DNA of 64,000 bases, taken from Thermoleophilia bacterium. GTDB lineage: Bacteria > Actinomycetota > Thermoleophilia > Gaiellales > Gaiellaceae. Under the pieces are notes generated by a model. It had not been told where the DNA came from, made no database searches, and saw only the letters and a program-made list of their open reading frames with translations. Where the stretch lies: NCBI GenBank assembly GCA_020845695.1, contig JADLFG010000079.1:120518-184517 (forward strand), written 5' to 3'. Positions 24,403 to 32,311 of the stretch are shown here, in pieces (the stretch's first letter is position 1; each line of letters starts with the position of its first letter). The translations under genes were made by a program, and so were the position numbers.

Positions 24403-25395
24403 TCAGGGCAGGCTGGCCAGACGTTCGAGCGTCCGCCGCGCCTCCTCCGCGAGCGCCCGGACGACGTCCCCGGCCGGCAGGATGTCCCGGACGAGCGCGA
24501 CGTCCTGGCCGGCGTAGGCGGCCATCGCCTCGATCTCCCCGACCATCCCGGCAAGCGGGTCGTCGGGCGCGTAGCGTGCGACCTCGTAGCCCTCGGCAGC
24601 CCGTGCGACGACTTCGCCCTCGCCGGGGCGACTCCCGCTCGGCGGGCAGCCCGCCTCCCGCCAGCGCCGCACGGTCGAGTTGACGAGCGCCCTGGACGGC
24701 GCGTCCGGCCAGCCGACGTCGAACAGGGTCGAGAGCAGCGTGTCGGTCTCGACCGCGTCGACCAGGCGGCGCTTGTACTCCTCGTGGGTCGGCGCCTCGA
24801 CCGTCGCGACGAAGCGCGTGCCGACCCAGCCGGCCTGCGCGCCGAGCGCGAGCGCGGCCGCGAGCGTGCGCCCGTCCGCGATCCCGCCGGCCGCGATCAC
24901 GGGCACCGGCGAGACGGCGTCGACGACCGCCGGCACGAGCGGCAGCGTCGCGACCTCGCCGCGAACGTGACCGCCGGCCTCCCAGCCCTGCGCTACGACG
25001 ACGTCGACGCCGGCCGCGACCGCACGCCGCGCCTCCTCGGCGCTGCCGGCGACCGAGAGCACGAGCCCGCCCGCCTCGTGCACGGCCGGGACGTAGGGGG
25101 CAGGGTCGCCCCAGTGGAACGAGACGAGGCGAACGCCCTCCCCGAGCAGGATCGCGAGCCGCTCGTGCTGCGGCCACTCGAGCACGAGGTTGACGGCGAA
25201 CGGGCGCCCGGTCAGGGCGCGCGTCTCGCGGATCGTCTCCGAGAGCCCGGCCGGCGAGAGCCAGCTTCCCTGGAACTGCCCGAGCCCGCCCGCGTTCGAG
25301 ACGGCAGCCGCGAGCGCCGCCCCGCGGGAGATCGGCGCGAGCACAACCGGCAGCTCGATCCCGAGCGTGGCGCAGAGTGGCGTGCTCAGGCTCAA
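24403..25395 (-). CDS. Nitronate monooxygenase / 2-nitropropane dioxygenase family
   Basis: The 330-residue FMN TIM-barrel protein has LPVVLAPISRGAALAAAVSNAGGLG at the N-terminus, VVAQGWEAGGHVRG (catalytic-type His), and the FMN-phosphate block PVIAAGGIADGRTLAAALALGAQAGWVGTRF. Members oxidise propionate-3-nitronate or related nitronates; some are FabK enoyl-ACP reductases, but the context here is not fatty-acid synthesis. Its ATG at 25395 overlaps the DUF6457 stop codon by 4 nt. It converges with purH across 21 bp. Confidence 0.87.
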   Translation of the reverse strand: MSLSTPLCATLGIELPVVLAPISRGAALAAAVSNAGGLGQFQGSWLSPAGLSETIRETRALTGRPFAVNLVLEWPQHERLAILLGEGVRLVSFHWGDPAPYVPAVHEAGGLVLSVAGSAEEARRAVAAGVDVVVAQGWEAGGHVRGEVATLPLVPAVVDAVSPVPVIAAGGIADGRTLAAALALGAQAGWVGTRFVATVEAPTHEEYKRRLVDAVETDTLLSTLFDVGWPDAPSRALVNSTVRRWREAGCPPSGSRPGEGEVVARAAEGYEVARYAPDDPLAGMVGEIEAMAAYAGQDVALVRDILPAGDVVRALAEEARRTLERLASLP

Positions 25396-25637
25396 GCGCC
25401 TGGGCCGGCGGTCGTGTCAGCGAGCTCACCCAGGCTGCGCTCCGGGTGGCGACCGTGGGCGAGGCCGACCAGGTAGGTCGCGAGCGGAGCGTTCTGGCGC
25501 TCGCCGCTCCCGTGCGCAGCCGCCCGCGCGAGCTCGAGCAACGCGTCGACGTCGGCCGGCGTGAGGCCGTAGGCGGCCGGGTCGTCGCCGACGCGGGCCG
25601 CGAGATCGGCCCGTGCCCGCTCGAGCCATTCGTGCAT
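25392..25637 (-). CDS. DUF6457 small protein
   Basis: The 81-residue protein MHEWLERARADLAARVGD ... LTPADVDALLELARAAAHGSGERQNAPLATYLVGLAHG matches the DUF6457 pattern of Actinobacteria: short, helical, with a conserved AHxSxRxxAPLxxYL core. Members often sit next to molybdopterin genes; none are here. TACGCT ends 6 nt before ATG 25637, so it probably leads a leaderless transcript including the nitronate monooxygenase. Function is unknown. Confidence 0.75.
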   Translation of the reverse strand: MHEWLERARADLAARVGDDPAAYGLTPADVDALLELARAAAHGSGERQNAPLATYLVGLAHGRHPERSLGELADTTAGPGA

Positions 25638-25668
25638 GCGACCAGCGTAGCCGCCACGCCGCCGAAGC

Positions 25669-25706
25669 CGCCCGCTCTCTGAGCAATATTGCTCAGAGAG
25701 CGGGCG
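25669..25706. promoter_or_regulatory. 38-bp perfect palindrome upstream of the corrinoid methyltransferase operon
   Basis: Nineteen base pairs on each side of the centre (between 25687 and 25688) are perfectly complementary; the core is TGAGCAATATTGCTCA. It lies 32 bp upstream of the divergent DUF6457 start and 91 bp upstream of the corrinoid gene. A possible -10 (CATAAT, 25716-25721) lies just downstream. Its AT-rich symmetric core and position between divergent starts favour an operator, for example for a TetR-type dimer pair, over a terminator. Confidence 0.7.
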
Positions 25707-25797
25707 CGGAGCGAGCATAATGTCCGGAGGTGCGGGTACGTGTGCGCGCGTGTTCCTATATCCGATATCACGTCGGTCAACGAGACGGAGGCAGCGT

Positions 25798-26433
25798 ATG
25801 AGAGAGGAACTGACGGCGGCGATCGCTGACATCCGGGAGGACGACGCCCTCGAGCTGGCGCGGCGGATGCTCGACGGAGGCGGCAACCCGCGCGAGATCC
25901 TCGAGGCCTGCCGCGAGGGCATGTCGGAGGTCGGCAAGCGCTACGAGGACAAGGACTACTTCCTGCCCGAGCTGATCGTCGCCGGCGACATGCTCAAGTC
26001 GATCGCCGAGCTCGTCAAGCCGCTGCTCCAGGGCGACGGCGCCGCCGCGAGCACGCTCGGCACGATCGTGATCGGTACGGTCGAAGGAGACATCCACGAC
26101 GTCGGCAAGGACATCGTCGCGTTCATGCTCGACTCGAACAACTTCGAGGTGATCGATCTCGGCGTTGACGTCCCGGCTTCGAAGTTCATCGAGGAGATCG
26201 AGACGCGCAACCCTGAAATCGTTGCCATGAGCGGCTTCCTGACGCTCGCGTTCGACCAGATGCGCGAGACCGTAGCCGCGATCGACGAAGCCGGGCTGCG
26301 CGACCGGGTCAAGATCATGATCGGCGGTGCCCCGATGGACGACACGGTCACGAAGTACATCGGTGCGGATGCCTACGGCCCGGACGCGTCGGCGGCCGTG
26401 ACCCTGGCGAAGAGCTGGGTGGAAGGGAGCTAG
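25798..26433 (+). CDS. Corrinoid (B12)-binding methyl-carrier protein, MtaC/MtbC type
   Basis: The 211-residue protein has an N-terminal four-helix cap (residues ~1-85) and a Rossmann B12 domain with the base-off/His-on motif GDIHDVGKD (His100 as lower cobalt ligand). SGFLTLAFDQM and IMIGGAPM complete the fold. It would carry a methyl group on Co(III) between a methyltransferase and an acceptor. GGAGG lies ~7 nt before ATG 25798. It is the first gene of a four-gene operon; the methyltransferase starts 3 nt after its stop. Confidence 0.93.
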   Translation: MREELTAAIADIREDDALELARRMLDGGGNPREILEACREGMSEVGKRYEDKDYFLPELIVAGDMLKSIAELVKPLLQGDGAAASTLGTIVIGTVEGDIHDVGKDIVAFMLDSNNFEVIDLGVDVPASKFIEEIETRNPEIVAMSGFLTLAFDQMRETVAAIDEAGLRDRVKIMIGGAPMDDTVTKYIGADAYGPDASAAVTLAKSWVEGS

Positions 26434-26435
26434 CC

Positions 26436-27698
26436 ATGACCGAGATGGCAGACGTCGCAACGAAGACGGCGGAGGACCTCTACCAGGAGCGGGTGCAGCG
26501 GATTCTCGACTGCGTCGCGCTCAAAGAGCCCGACCGGGTGCCGATCTTCGGCCCCTACGAGCTGTTCCCGTACCAGTTCGCCGGCGTGACGTTCAAGGAC
26601 GCCATGAACGACTTCGCGCTGGCCCGGCAGGCCTGCCACACGTTCCTGGACGAGTTCCAGCCGGACGCGGACTTCGGGCCGATCCTCGCCTACCCGGCGA
26701 AGGCGATGTCGATGCTGGACGTCAAGTGGTTTCGCTGGCCCGGCAACGGTCTCGACGACAACACGATGTACCAGTTCGTCGAGGGCGAGTACATGACGGC
26801 CGACGAGTACGACGAGTTCCTCTACGACCCGTCGCACTTCATGGTCTCGAAGTGGCTGCCGCGCTCCTTCGGCGCGCTCGAGGGGCTCGCCGGCTGGCCG
26901 CCCGCCCGCCTGATGATGTGGTTCGGCTGGACCGGCCTGTTGGCCGGGATGGCCTCCCCGGACGTGCAGAAGGCGCTGCGCAACGCGCTCGACGCCGGCG
27001 AGGAGCTCGGCCGCTGGTTCGGCTCGCTCGGGCAGTACGCCGGCGAGATCAAGGCGAAGGGCTTTCCGCAGGCCTACGCGGCCTTCTCGTGGGCGCCCTT
27101 CGACATCGTCGGCGACACGCTGCGGGGCACGCGCGGGATCCTCTCAGACATCGTGCGCCGCCCCGACAAGGTGGTCGCCGCGTCGGACAAGGCGGTCCAG
27201 CTCTGCGTCGAGTACGCGTCCGGGGCGGCCGGTGCCGACCTCCCGCTCTGCTGGATCTGGCTGCACAAGGGCTCGGAGGGCTTCCTCTCGGACGCCCAGT
27301 TCCGGAAGTTCTACTGGCCGTCGTTGCTCGAGGCGATCGAGGGGATGGTCGAGAAGGGCGTGATCCCGATCGTCTACTGCGAGGGCGACGACACCTCGCG
27401 ACTGCCGTACTTCGCCCAGGTGCCGGAGAAGAGCGTCATCTTCCACATGGCCGTGATGGACATGAAGCGGGCGAAGGAGGTGCTCGGCGACATCGCCGCC
27501 ATCTCCGGCAACGTCCCCAACCGGCTGCTCCTGACGGGCACGCCCGACGACGTCCGCGACTACTGCAAGTGGCTGATCGATACCTGCGGGGAGGGCGGCG
27601 GCTACATGATGGACACCTCGGCGCTGCTCGACGAGGCCAAGGTGGAGAACGTCCGCGCCATGTTCGACGTCACCCGCGAGTACGGCCAGTACCGTTGA
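26436..27698 (+). CDS. UroD-fold corrinoid-dependent methyltransferase
   Basis: The 420-residue protein belongs to the uroporphyrinogen decarboxylase (URO-D) superfamily: an N-terminal RVQRILDCVALKEPDRVPIFGPYEL and C-terminal GNVPNRLLLTGTPDDVRDYCKWLI. Beside a corrinoid protein and an activator, it is best read as the substrate: corrinoid or corrinoid: acceptor methyltransferase (compare O-demethylase MtvB or MtaA/MtbA). The HxC zinc site of MtaA is not evident; VIPIVYCEGDD has one candidate Cys. The substrate may be a methoxylated aromatic or a methylated amine, but this is not shown. Confidence 0.83.
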   Translation: MTEMADVATKTAEDLYQERVQRILDCVALKEPDRVPIFGPYELFPYQFAGVTFKDAMNDFALARQACHTFLDEFQPDADFGPILAYPAKAMSMLDVKWFRWPGNGLDDNTMYQFVEGEYMTADEYDEFLYDPSHFMVSKWLPRSFGALEGLAGWPPARLMMWFGWTGLLAGMASPDVQKALRNALDAGEELGRWFGSLGQYAGEIKAKGFPQAYAAFSWAPFDIVGDTLRGTRGILSDIVRRPDKVVAASDKAVQLCVEYASGAAGADLPLCWIWLHKGSEGFLSDAQFRKFYWPSLLEAIEGMVEKGVIPIVYCEGDDTSRLPYFAQVPEKSVIFHMAVMDMKRAKEVLGDIAAISGNVPNRLLLTGTPDDVRDYCKWLIDTCGEGGGYMMDTSALLDEAKVENVRAMFDVTREYGQYR

Positions 27699-27707
27699 GC
27701 GCGCTTC

Positions 27708-27737
27708 GCCCGGGAGGCCCGGCCGGGCCTCCCGGGC
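27708..27737. other. 30-bp perfect palindrome (hairpin) inside the corrinoid operon
   Basis: GCCCGGGAGGCCCGG and its exact complement form a 15-bp dyad between the methyltransferase stop and the activator ATG. There is no U-tract. It may stabilise the upstream mRNA or partly terminate, lowering activator expression relative to the enzyme and its corrinoid partner. Confidence 0.65.
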
Positions 27738-27747
27738 CCGCATCGAG

Positions 27748-29586
27748 ATGACGACGTTCCAGGTCGACTTCCAGCCGATCGGCCGCCGAGGCCCCTGCCG
27801 TCCGGACGAGTCTCTGCTCGAGCTCACGCGCGAGCTTGGCGTCGACCTGATCAGCCTCTGCGGCGGGCACGGGCTCTGCGCCCGCTGCCGCGTCCAGATC
27901 GTCGACGGCGAGGTCAGCCCGCCGACGGACGCCGACGAGGAGCACCTGAGCGAGCGCGAGCTCGCCGACGGCTTCCGCCTCGCCTGCGGCTGCTACCCGC
28001 GCAGCGACTGCACGGTCGGCGTACCGCCGGAGTCGCTCTCGACCGCGATGCGCTCGCAGATCGAGAGTCGCGAGGCCGAGGTCGCGCTCGCCCCGCTCGT
28101 CGTCGCGCTCGAGCTGACGCTCCCGCGGCCGTCGCTCGAGCATCCGCTCGCCGACGCGGACAGCCTGCTCGCCGCCGCCTCGGCGGCGGGGCACCCGGAG
28201 CTCGAGGCGGTCGACCTGGCCGTCCTGACCCGCCTCTCGGGCGACCTGCGGGCGTGGGACTGGAGCCTGACCGCGCTCGCCCGCGGCCGCGAGGTGATCG
28301 CGGCGTTGCCGCCCGGCTCGCGGGCGGTCGGGCTCGCGGTCGACTTCGGCACGACCGGCGTCGCCGGCTACCTGCTCGACCTGGGCAGCGGCGAGGTGCT
28401 CGCGAGCAGAGGCACGATGAACCCGCAGATCGCCTACGGCGAGGACATCGTCAGCCGGATCACGTACGCCCGCAAGTCGCCGGAGCAGCGCGCGCGGCTC
28501 AGGGAGGTCGCGGTCGCGGGGCTGAACCGGCTGGCCGCTGAGCTCTGCGCGGAGGCCGGTCTCGCCTCGACGGCCGTGGCCGAGGCGGTCGTCGTCGGCA
28601 ACACGGCCATGCACCACCTCCTCACCGGCCTGCCGACCGAGCAGCTCGCGCTCGCGCCGTTCGTGCCGGCCACCAGCGGCTCGCTCGAGGTGAGGGCGCG
28701 GGATCTCGGCCTCGAGCTCGCCCCGGGGGCCTACCTCTGTCTGTTGCCGAACATCGCCGGCTTCATCGGCGGCGACCACGTCGCGATGCTGCTCGCCACC
28801 GCGGGCGAGTGGCGCGGGCGGTGCGCGATCGCGCTCGACATCGGCACGAACACCGAGATCTCGCTGGCGCTACCCGACGGGGCGCTGCGCTCGCTCTCCT
28901 GCGCTTCCGGGCCGGCGTTCGAGGGCTACCACATCAAGGACGGGACTCGGGCGACGGTCGGAGCGATCGAGCGGGTTCAGATCACGGCCGACACGGTTCG
29001 CTACCAGACGATCGGCGGCGCCGAGCCGGGCGGGATCTGCGGATCGGGAATCCTCGACGCGATCGGCCAGCTCCACCTCGCGGGGGTCCTGAGCCCGAAC
29101 GGGCGAATCCAGCTTGGCACCCACCCGCGCGTCCGCGAGACCGACGAGACACGCGAGTTCGTGCTCGTCCCGGAGGCAGAACGCGGGGGGCGCAAGGCGA
29201 TCTCGGTGACCCAGGAGGACGTCCGCGAGATCCTGCTCGCCAAGGCGGCGATTCAGACCGGAATCGAGGTCCTGCTGGCCGAGAGCGGCATCGAGGCCGG
29301 GGAGCTCGACACGATCGTGATCGCCGGCGCCTTCGGCAGCTACATCGACGTCGAGAACGCGATCGCGATCGGGCTCTTCCCGCCGCTTCCGCTCGAGCGC
29401 TTCCGCCAGGTCGGCAACGCCGCCGGACTCGGCGCGAAGCTCGCGCTCGCGTCCGCGGCTGTCCGGGCGGAGGCGCGGGACCTGCTCGACCGGGTCGACT
29501 ACCTGGAGCTCGCGAGCTATCCCGGCTTTTCCCGCCTCTTCGGCCAGAACTGCCGGCTCGCGGCCGTCGCGGAGCCGGCGCGGTGA
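27748..29586 (+). CDS. Reductive activator of corrinoid protein ([2Fe-2S] ferredoxin + ASKHA/DUF4445)
   Basis: The 612-residue protein has an N-terminal plant-type [2Fe-2S] domain with Cys38, Cys44, Cys47 and Cys80 (CGGHGLCARC ... LAC), a linker, and a C-terminal ASKHA ATPase domain (GLAVDFGTTGVAGYLLD; ALDIGTNTEISLAL; IAGAFGSYIDVENAI). This is the RACo/DUF4445 architecture that uses ATP to reduce inactive Co(II) corrinoid to Co(I). Its presence supports true corrinoid methyl transfer by the two upstream genes. Confidence 0.92.
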   Translation: MTTFQVDFQPIGRRGPCRPDESLLELTRELGVDLISLCGGHGLCARCRVQIVDGEVSPPTDADEEHLSERELADGFRLACGCYPRSDCTVGVPPESLSTAMRSQIESREAEVALAPLVVALELTLPRPSLEHPLADADSLLAAASAAGHPELEAVDLAVLTRLSGDLRAWDWSLTALARGREVIAALPPGSRAVGLAVDFGTTGVAGYLLDLGSGEVLASRGTMNPQIAYGEDIVSRITYARKSPEQRARLREVAVAGLNRLAAELCAEAGLASTAVAEAVVVGNTAMHHLLTGLPTEQLALAPFVPATSGSLEVRARDLGLELAPGAYLCLLPNIAGFIGGDHVAMLLATAGEWRGRCAIALDIGTNTEISLALPDGALRSLSCASGPAFEGYHIKDGTRATVGAIERVQITADTVRYQTIGGAEPGGICGSGILDAIGQLHLAGVLSPNGRIQLGTHPRVRETDETREFVLVPEAERGGRKAISVTQEDVREILLAKAAIQTGIEVLLAESGIEAGELDTIVIAGAFGSYIDVENAIAIGLFPPLPLERFRQVGNAAGLGAKLALASAAVRAEARDLLDRVDYLELASYPGFSRLFGQNCRLAAVAEPAR

Positions 29587-30278
29587 CGGTGCGGCGCGAC
29601 TTCGAGCTCGCGTTCGACGAGTCGTACTTCGTCCGGCTCCACGGCGAGGGATTCTCCCGCCTGGCAGCGCAGCCAGCCCGCCGGGCCCGCCTCGCCTCCG
29701 TGCTCGCCGAGGCGAGCGAGGTGATGGAGCCGGCCGCGTGCTACGACGCGATTCCGATCGAGAAGGTACTCCACGGCCAGTTACGCCTCGCGGGCGGCAC
29801 CCGGATCGGCGGCGGGCCGGTGGTCGAGGTGGTGGGCGGCGCCGAGGTGCTCTATGTCGCCATCTGCACGGTCGGGCGAGCGCTCGACGAGCGGGTGCGC
29901 CGGCACCGCGAAGCGGGCCGCCGCTTCGAGATGCTGATCCTCGACGAGCTGGGCTCGTGGGGGGTCGACCAGGTCCGCCAGCAGCTCTACGAGGGCCTCG
30001 GCTGCGAGCTAGCGGAGCGCGGCTGGCGCACGAGCAGCCCCCTCTCCCCCGGCGAGGGGGTCTGGTCGATCCGCGAGCAGCGGACGATCTTCGGGCTGCT
30101 CGAACCGGACGAGATCGGCGTCCGCCTCCTACCCTCGTACGTCATCGACCCGGTCAAGTCGCTGACGGTCGTCTTCGGCGCCGGGGCGAGCCCGATGGGG
30201 GTCGAGGGCATGACCAACTGCGACTTCTGCTCGATCCAGGACCGCTGCCGCTACGCGGGCGCCCGCGTCGCGCACTAG
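29583..30278 (+). CDS. Methionine-synthase activation-domain-like protein with C-terminal cysteines
   Basis: The 231-residue protein resembles the B12-reactivation domain of MetH: SPGEGVWSIREQRTIFGLL (the SxGY/F lid region) and IGVRLLPSYVIDPVKSLTVVFG. The C-terminus adds a CDFCSIQDRC cluster that could bind iron-sulfur or zinc. It is not a methionine synthase, since no B12 or folate domain is fused. It probably assists reactivation or methyl transfer within the corrinoid system. The GTG overlaps the activator TGA. Its TAG shares the CTAG at 30275-30278 with the convergent MFS gene. Confidence 0.8.
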   Translation: MTVRRDFELAFDESYFVRLHGEGFSRLAAQPARRARLASVLAEASEVMEPAACYDAIPIEKVLHGQLRLAGGTRIGGGPVVEVVGGAEVLYVAICTVGRALDERVRRHREAGRRFEMLILDELGSWGVDQVRQQLYEGLGCELAERGWRTSSPLSPGEGVWSIREQRTIFGLLEPDEIGVRLLPSYVIDPVKSLTVVFGAGASPMGVEGMTNCDFCSIQDRCRYAGARVAH

Positions 30279-31411
30279 CCCGGGCCCGCGCGCACGAGCA
30301 GCGCGTGGAGCGCGACCGCGAGCGCGTAGAGGCTCGCGAACACGGCCCCGAGCGCGGCGTAGCCGCCGAGGTGGAGCGCGAGCCCGCCGAGGCCGCTCCC
30401 GGCCAGGTAGCCCAGTTGGGTGGCTGAGGCCCGGATCCCCATCGCGGTCACGGCACGGCCGGGAGCCGCCTCGAGGCCGAGCGCGCTGCCGACAATCGTC
30501 CTACCCGAGTTCAGTAACACGAAGACGGTGAGCAGCCCCACGGTTGGCCAGAGGCCTGGCCTGACCGCGCCGATCGCCGCCGCGGTAGCCGCCGCGCCGA
30601 GCGCGAGCGGGGCGAGCAGGCGCCGTGGCGCGCGGCGCAGACCGCGCCGCGCGAGCCAGCTTCCCGGCAGGTAGGCGAGGAACATGACGCCGAGCGCCCC
30701 GCCGGTCGTGCCCAGCGGGGTGTCGTAGCTCTCGACAAGGAGCGCGCCGGAGTAGACGAGCCAGCCCGTCCAGGCCGAGAAGCAGAGCACCTCCCCGGCG
30801 GCCCAGCCCGCGATCGCCCGGTCGCGCACGAGCAGCGCCAGATCGGCGCGCAGGCTCGTCCGCGGCACCGGGACGGCGGGCAGCGTCGCGACGAGGGCGA
30901 ACGCGACGAGCGCGGCCGCGATCGGCAGCGCCACCCACGTCAGCCGCCAGCTCACGGCGCCGACGAGCCCGACCACCGGCATACCGACGAGCCAGGCGAG
31001 AGCCTGACCGGAGAACGTGACCGAGAGCGCATCCGCCCGCCGCTCGGGTGCGATCCAGGCGATCGCGCCGGCGACGGCGCCCGCGAGCAGAACGGCCAGC
31101 GCTCCGCCCAAGAGCGCCTGGGCGGCGGCGAGCACCGCGAACGTCGGCGCGACCGCGCTGAGCCCGCAGGCGAGAACGAGCAACGCCAGGCCGGCGAGGA
31201 GCAGCCGGCGCAGGCCCAACCTGCCCGCAAGCGCGCCCGCCGCGAGCGCCGTCACGGCGGCCACCGCCCCAGAGACCGATCGGAGCTGACCGGCGGTGGC
31301 CGTCGAGACGTCGAAGTCCCGCGCGACCTCGACGAGGATCGGCGAGAGGACGAGCGTCGCCGACTGATTGGCGAACAGAGTCAGGGAGAGCGTCGCCGCC
31401 GGTCGGAGCAC
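30275..31411 (-). CDS. MFS transporter
   Basis: The 378-residue protein has about twelve hydrophobic helices, an MFS-like loop 2-3 (GALAGRLGLRRLLLAG) and an internal helix pair characteristic of drug/arabinose-type efflux permeases. The substrate is unknown; uptake or efflux for the adjacent corrinoid pathway is only possible. GTG 31411 follows TACAGT by exactly 6 nt, a leaderless start. It ends in the same CTAG that stops the gene on the other strand. Confidence 0.88.
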   Translation of the reverse strand: MLRPAATLSLTLFANQSATLVLSPILVEVARDFDVSTATAGQLRSVSGAVAAVTALAAGALAGRLGLRRLLLAGLALLVLACGLSAVAPTFAVLAAAQALLGGALAVLLAGAVAGAIAWIAPERRADALSVTFSGQALAWLVGMPVVGLVGAVSWRLTWVALPIAAALVAFALVATLPAVPVPRTSLRADLALLVRDRAIAGWAAGEVLCFSAWTGWLVYSGALLVESYDTPLGTTGGALGVMFLAYLPGSWLARRGLRRAPRRLLAPLALGAAATAAAIGAVRPGLWPTVGLLTVFVLLNSGRTIVGSALGLEAAPGRAVTAMGIRASATQLGYLAGSGLGGLALHLGGYAALGAVFASLYALAVALHALLVRAGPG

Positions 31412-31488
31412 CCGCGCACTGTACGGCCGGCCGCCGGCGTAGCGGGTCGAGCCGCCGCCGCCGAGCCCCCCGTCGTATGCTCCCTGAC

Positions 31489-32268
31489 ATGGCCGATCCG
31501 CTCGCCCGCTTCCGCCTCGACGGCCGCGTCGCGCTCGTCTGCGGCGGCACCGGCGGGATCGGGCTCCCGATTGCCCAGGCGCTCGCCGCGGCCGGCGCGA
31601 GCGTCGCGGTGGTCGGGCGCGACGGGGGCCGAACGCGAGCGGCGGCCGCCCGGGTCGGCCCGGAGGCGCTCGCGATCGCGGCCGACGTGATCCGGCGCGA
31701 GGAGGCCGACCGGGCGATCGCCGAGACTGTCGCGCGCTTCGGACGCCTCGACGTGCTCGTGAACGGCGTCGGCGGCGGCGGCACCGGGATCCTCGCTCCC
31801 GCCGAGGAGTACCCGGAGGAGAAATGGCGCTGGATCATGGAGCTCAACCTGACCTCGACCCTGTGGACGTCGGCCGCGGCGGCGCGGCAGATGATCGAGC
31901 GGGGCGCCGGCGGCGCGATCCTCAACGTGTCCTCGGTACGCGGCCAGCTCGCTCTGCGTGCCGGCTACTCCTCCTACGTGGCCGCCAAGGGCGCGCTCAA
32001 CATGCTCACGAGGCAGCACGCGACCGAGTGGGCGCCGCACCGGATCCGGGTGAATGCGATCTCCCCCACCTTCGTCCGCACGGCCCAGGTCGCCGACATG
32101 CTCGCCAACCGCGACTTCTACGAGGGACTCGTGGCGCGGATCCCGCTCGGGCGGATCGCCGAGCCGGACGACCTGGTCGGCGCCGCCCTGTTTCTCTGCT
32201 CGGACGCCTCCGCGTTCGTCACCGGCCAGATCCTGACCCTCGACGGCGGGCTGACCGCCTGCCAGTGA
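31489..32268 (+). CDS. Short-chain dehydrogenase/reductase (SDR)
   Basis: From ATG 31489 the 259-residue classical SDR has the cofactor loop VCGGTGGIGLPIA (TGxxxGIG-like with G-G-T-G-G), NGVGGGG, catalytic Ser in NVSSVRGQ, the YxxxK pair in YSSYVAAKGAL, and a C-terminal GQILTLDGG. Many such SDRs oxidise secondary alcohols or reduce ketones with NAD(P)H. TATGCT (31476-31481) lies 7 nt before the ATG. The in-frame ATG at 31477 falls within that -10, so 31489 is preferred. Confidence 0.9.
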   Translation: MADPLARFRLDGRVALVCGGTGGIGLPIAQALAAAGASVAVVGRDGGRTRAAAARVGPEALAIAADVIRREEADRAIAETVARFGRLDVLVNGVGGGGTGILAPAEEYPEEKWRWIMELNLTSTLWTSAAAARQMIERGAGGAILNVSSVRGQLALRAGYSSYVAAKGALNMLTRQHATEWAPHRIRVNAISPTFVRTAQVADMLANRDFYEGLVARIPLGRIAEPDDLVGAALFLCSDASAFVTGQILTLDGGLTACQ

Positions 32269-32311
32269 CCGGCGCGAGCCACCACTCGCTGCGAATATCC
32301 TTGCGCGCGGC

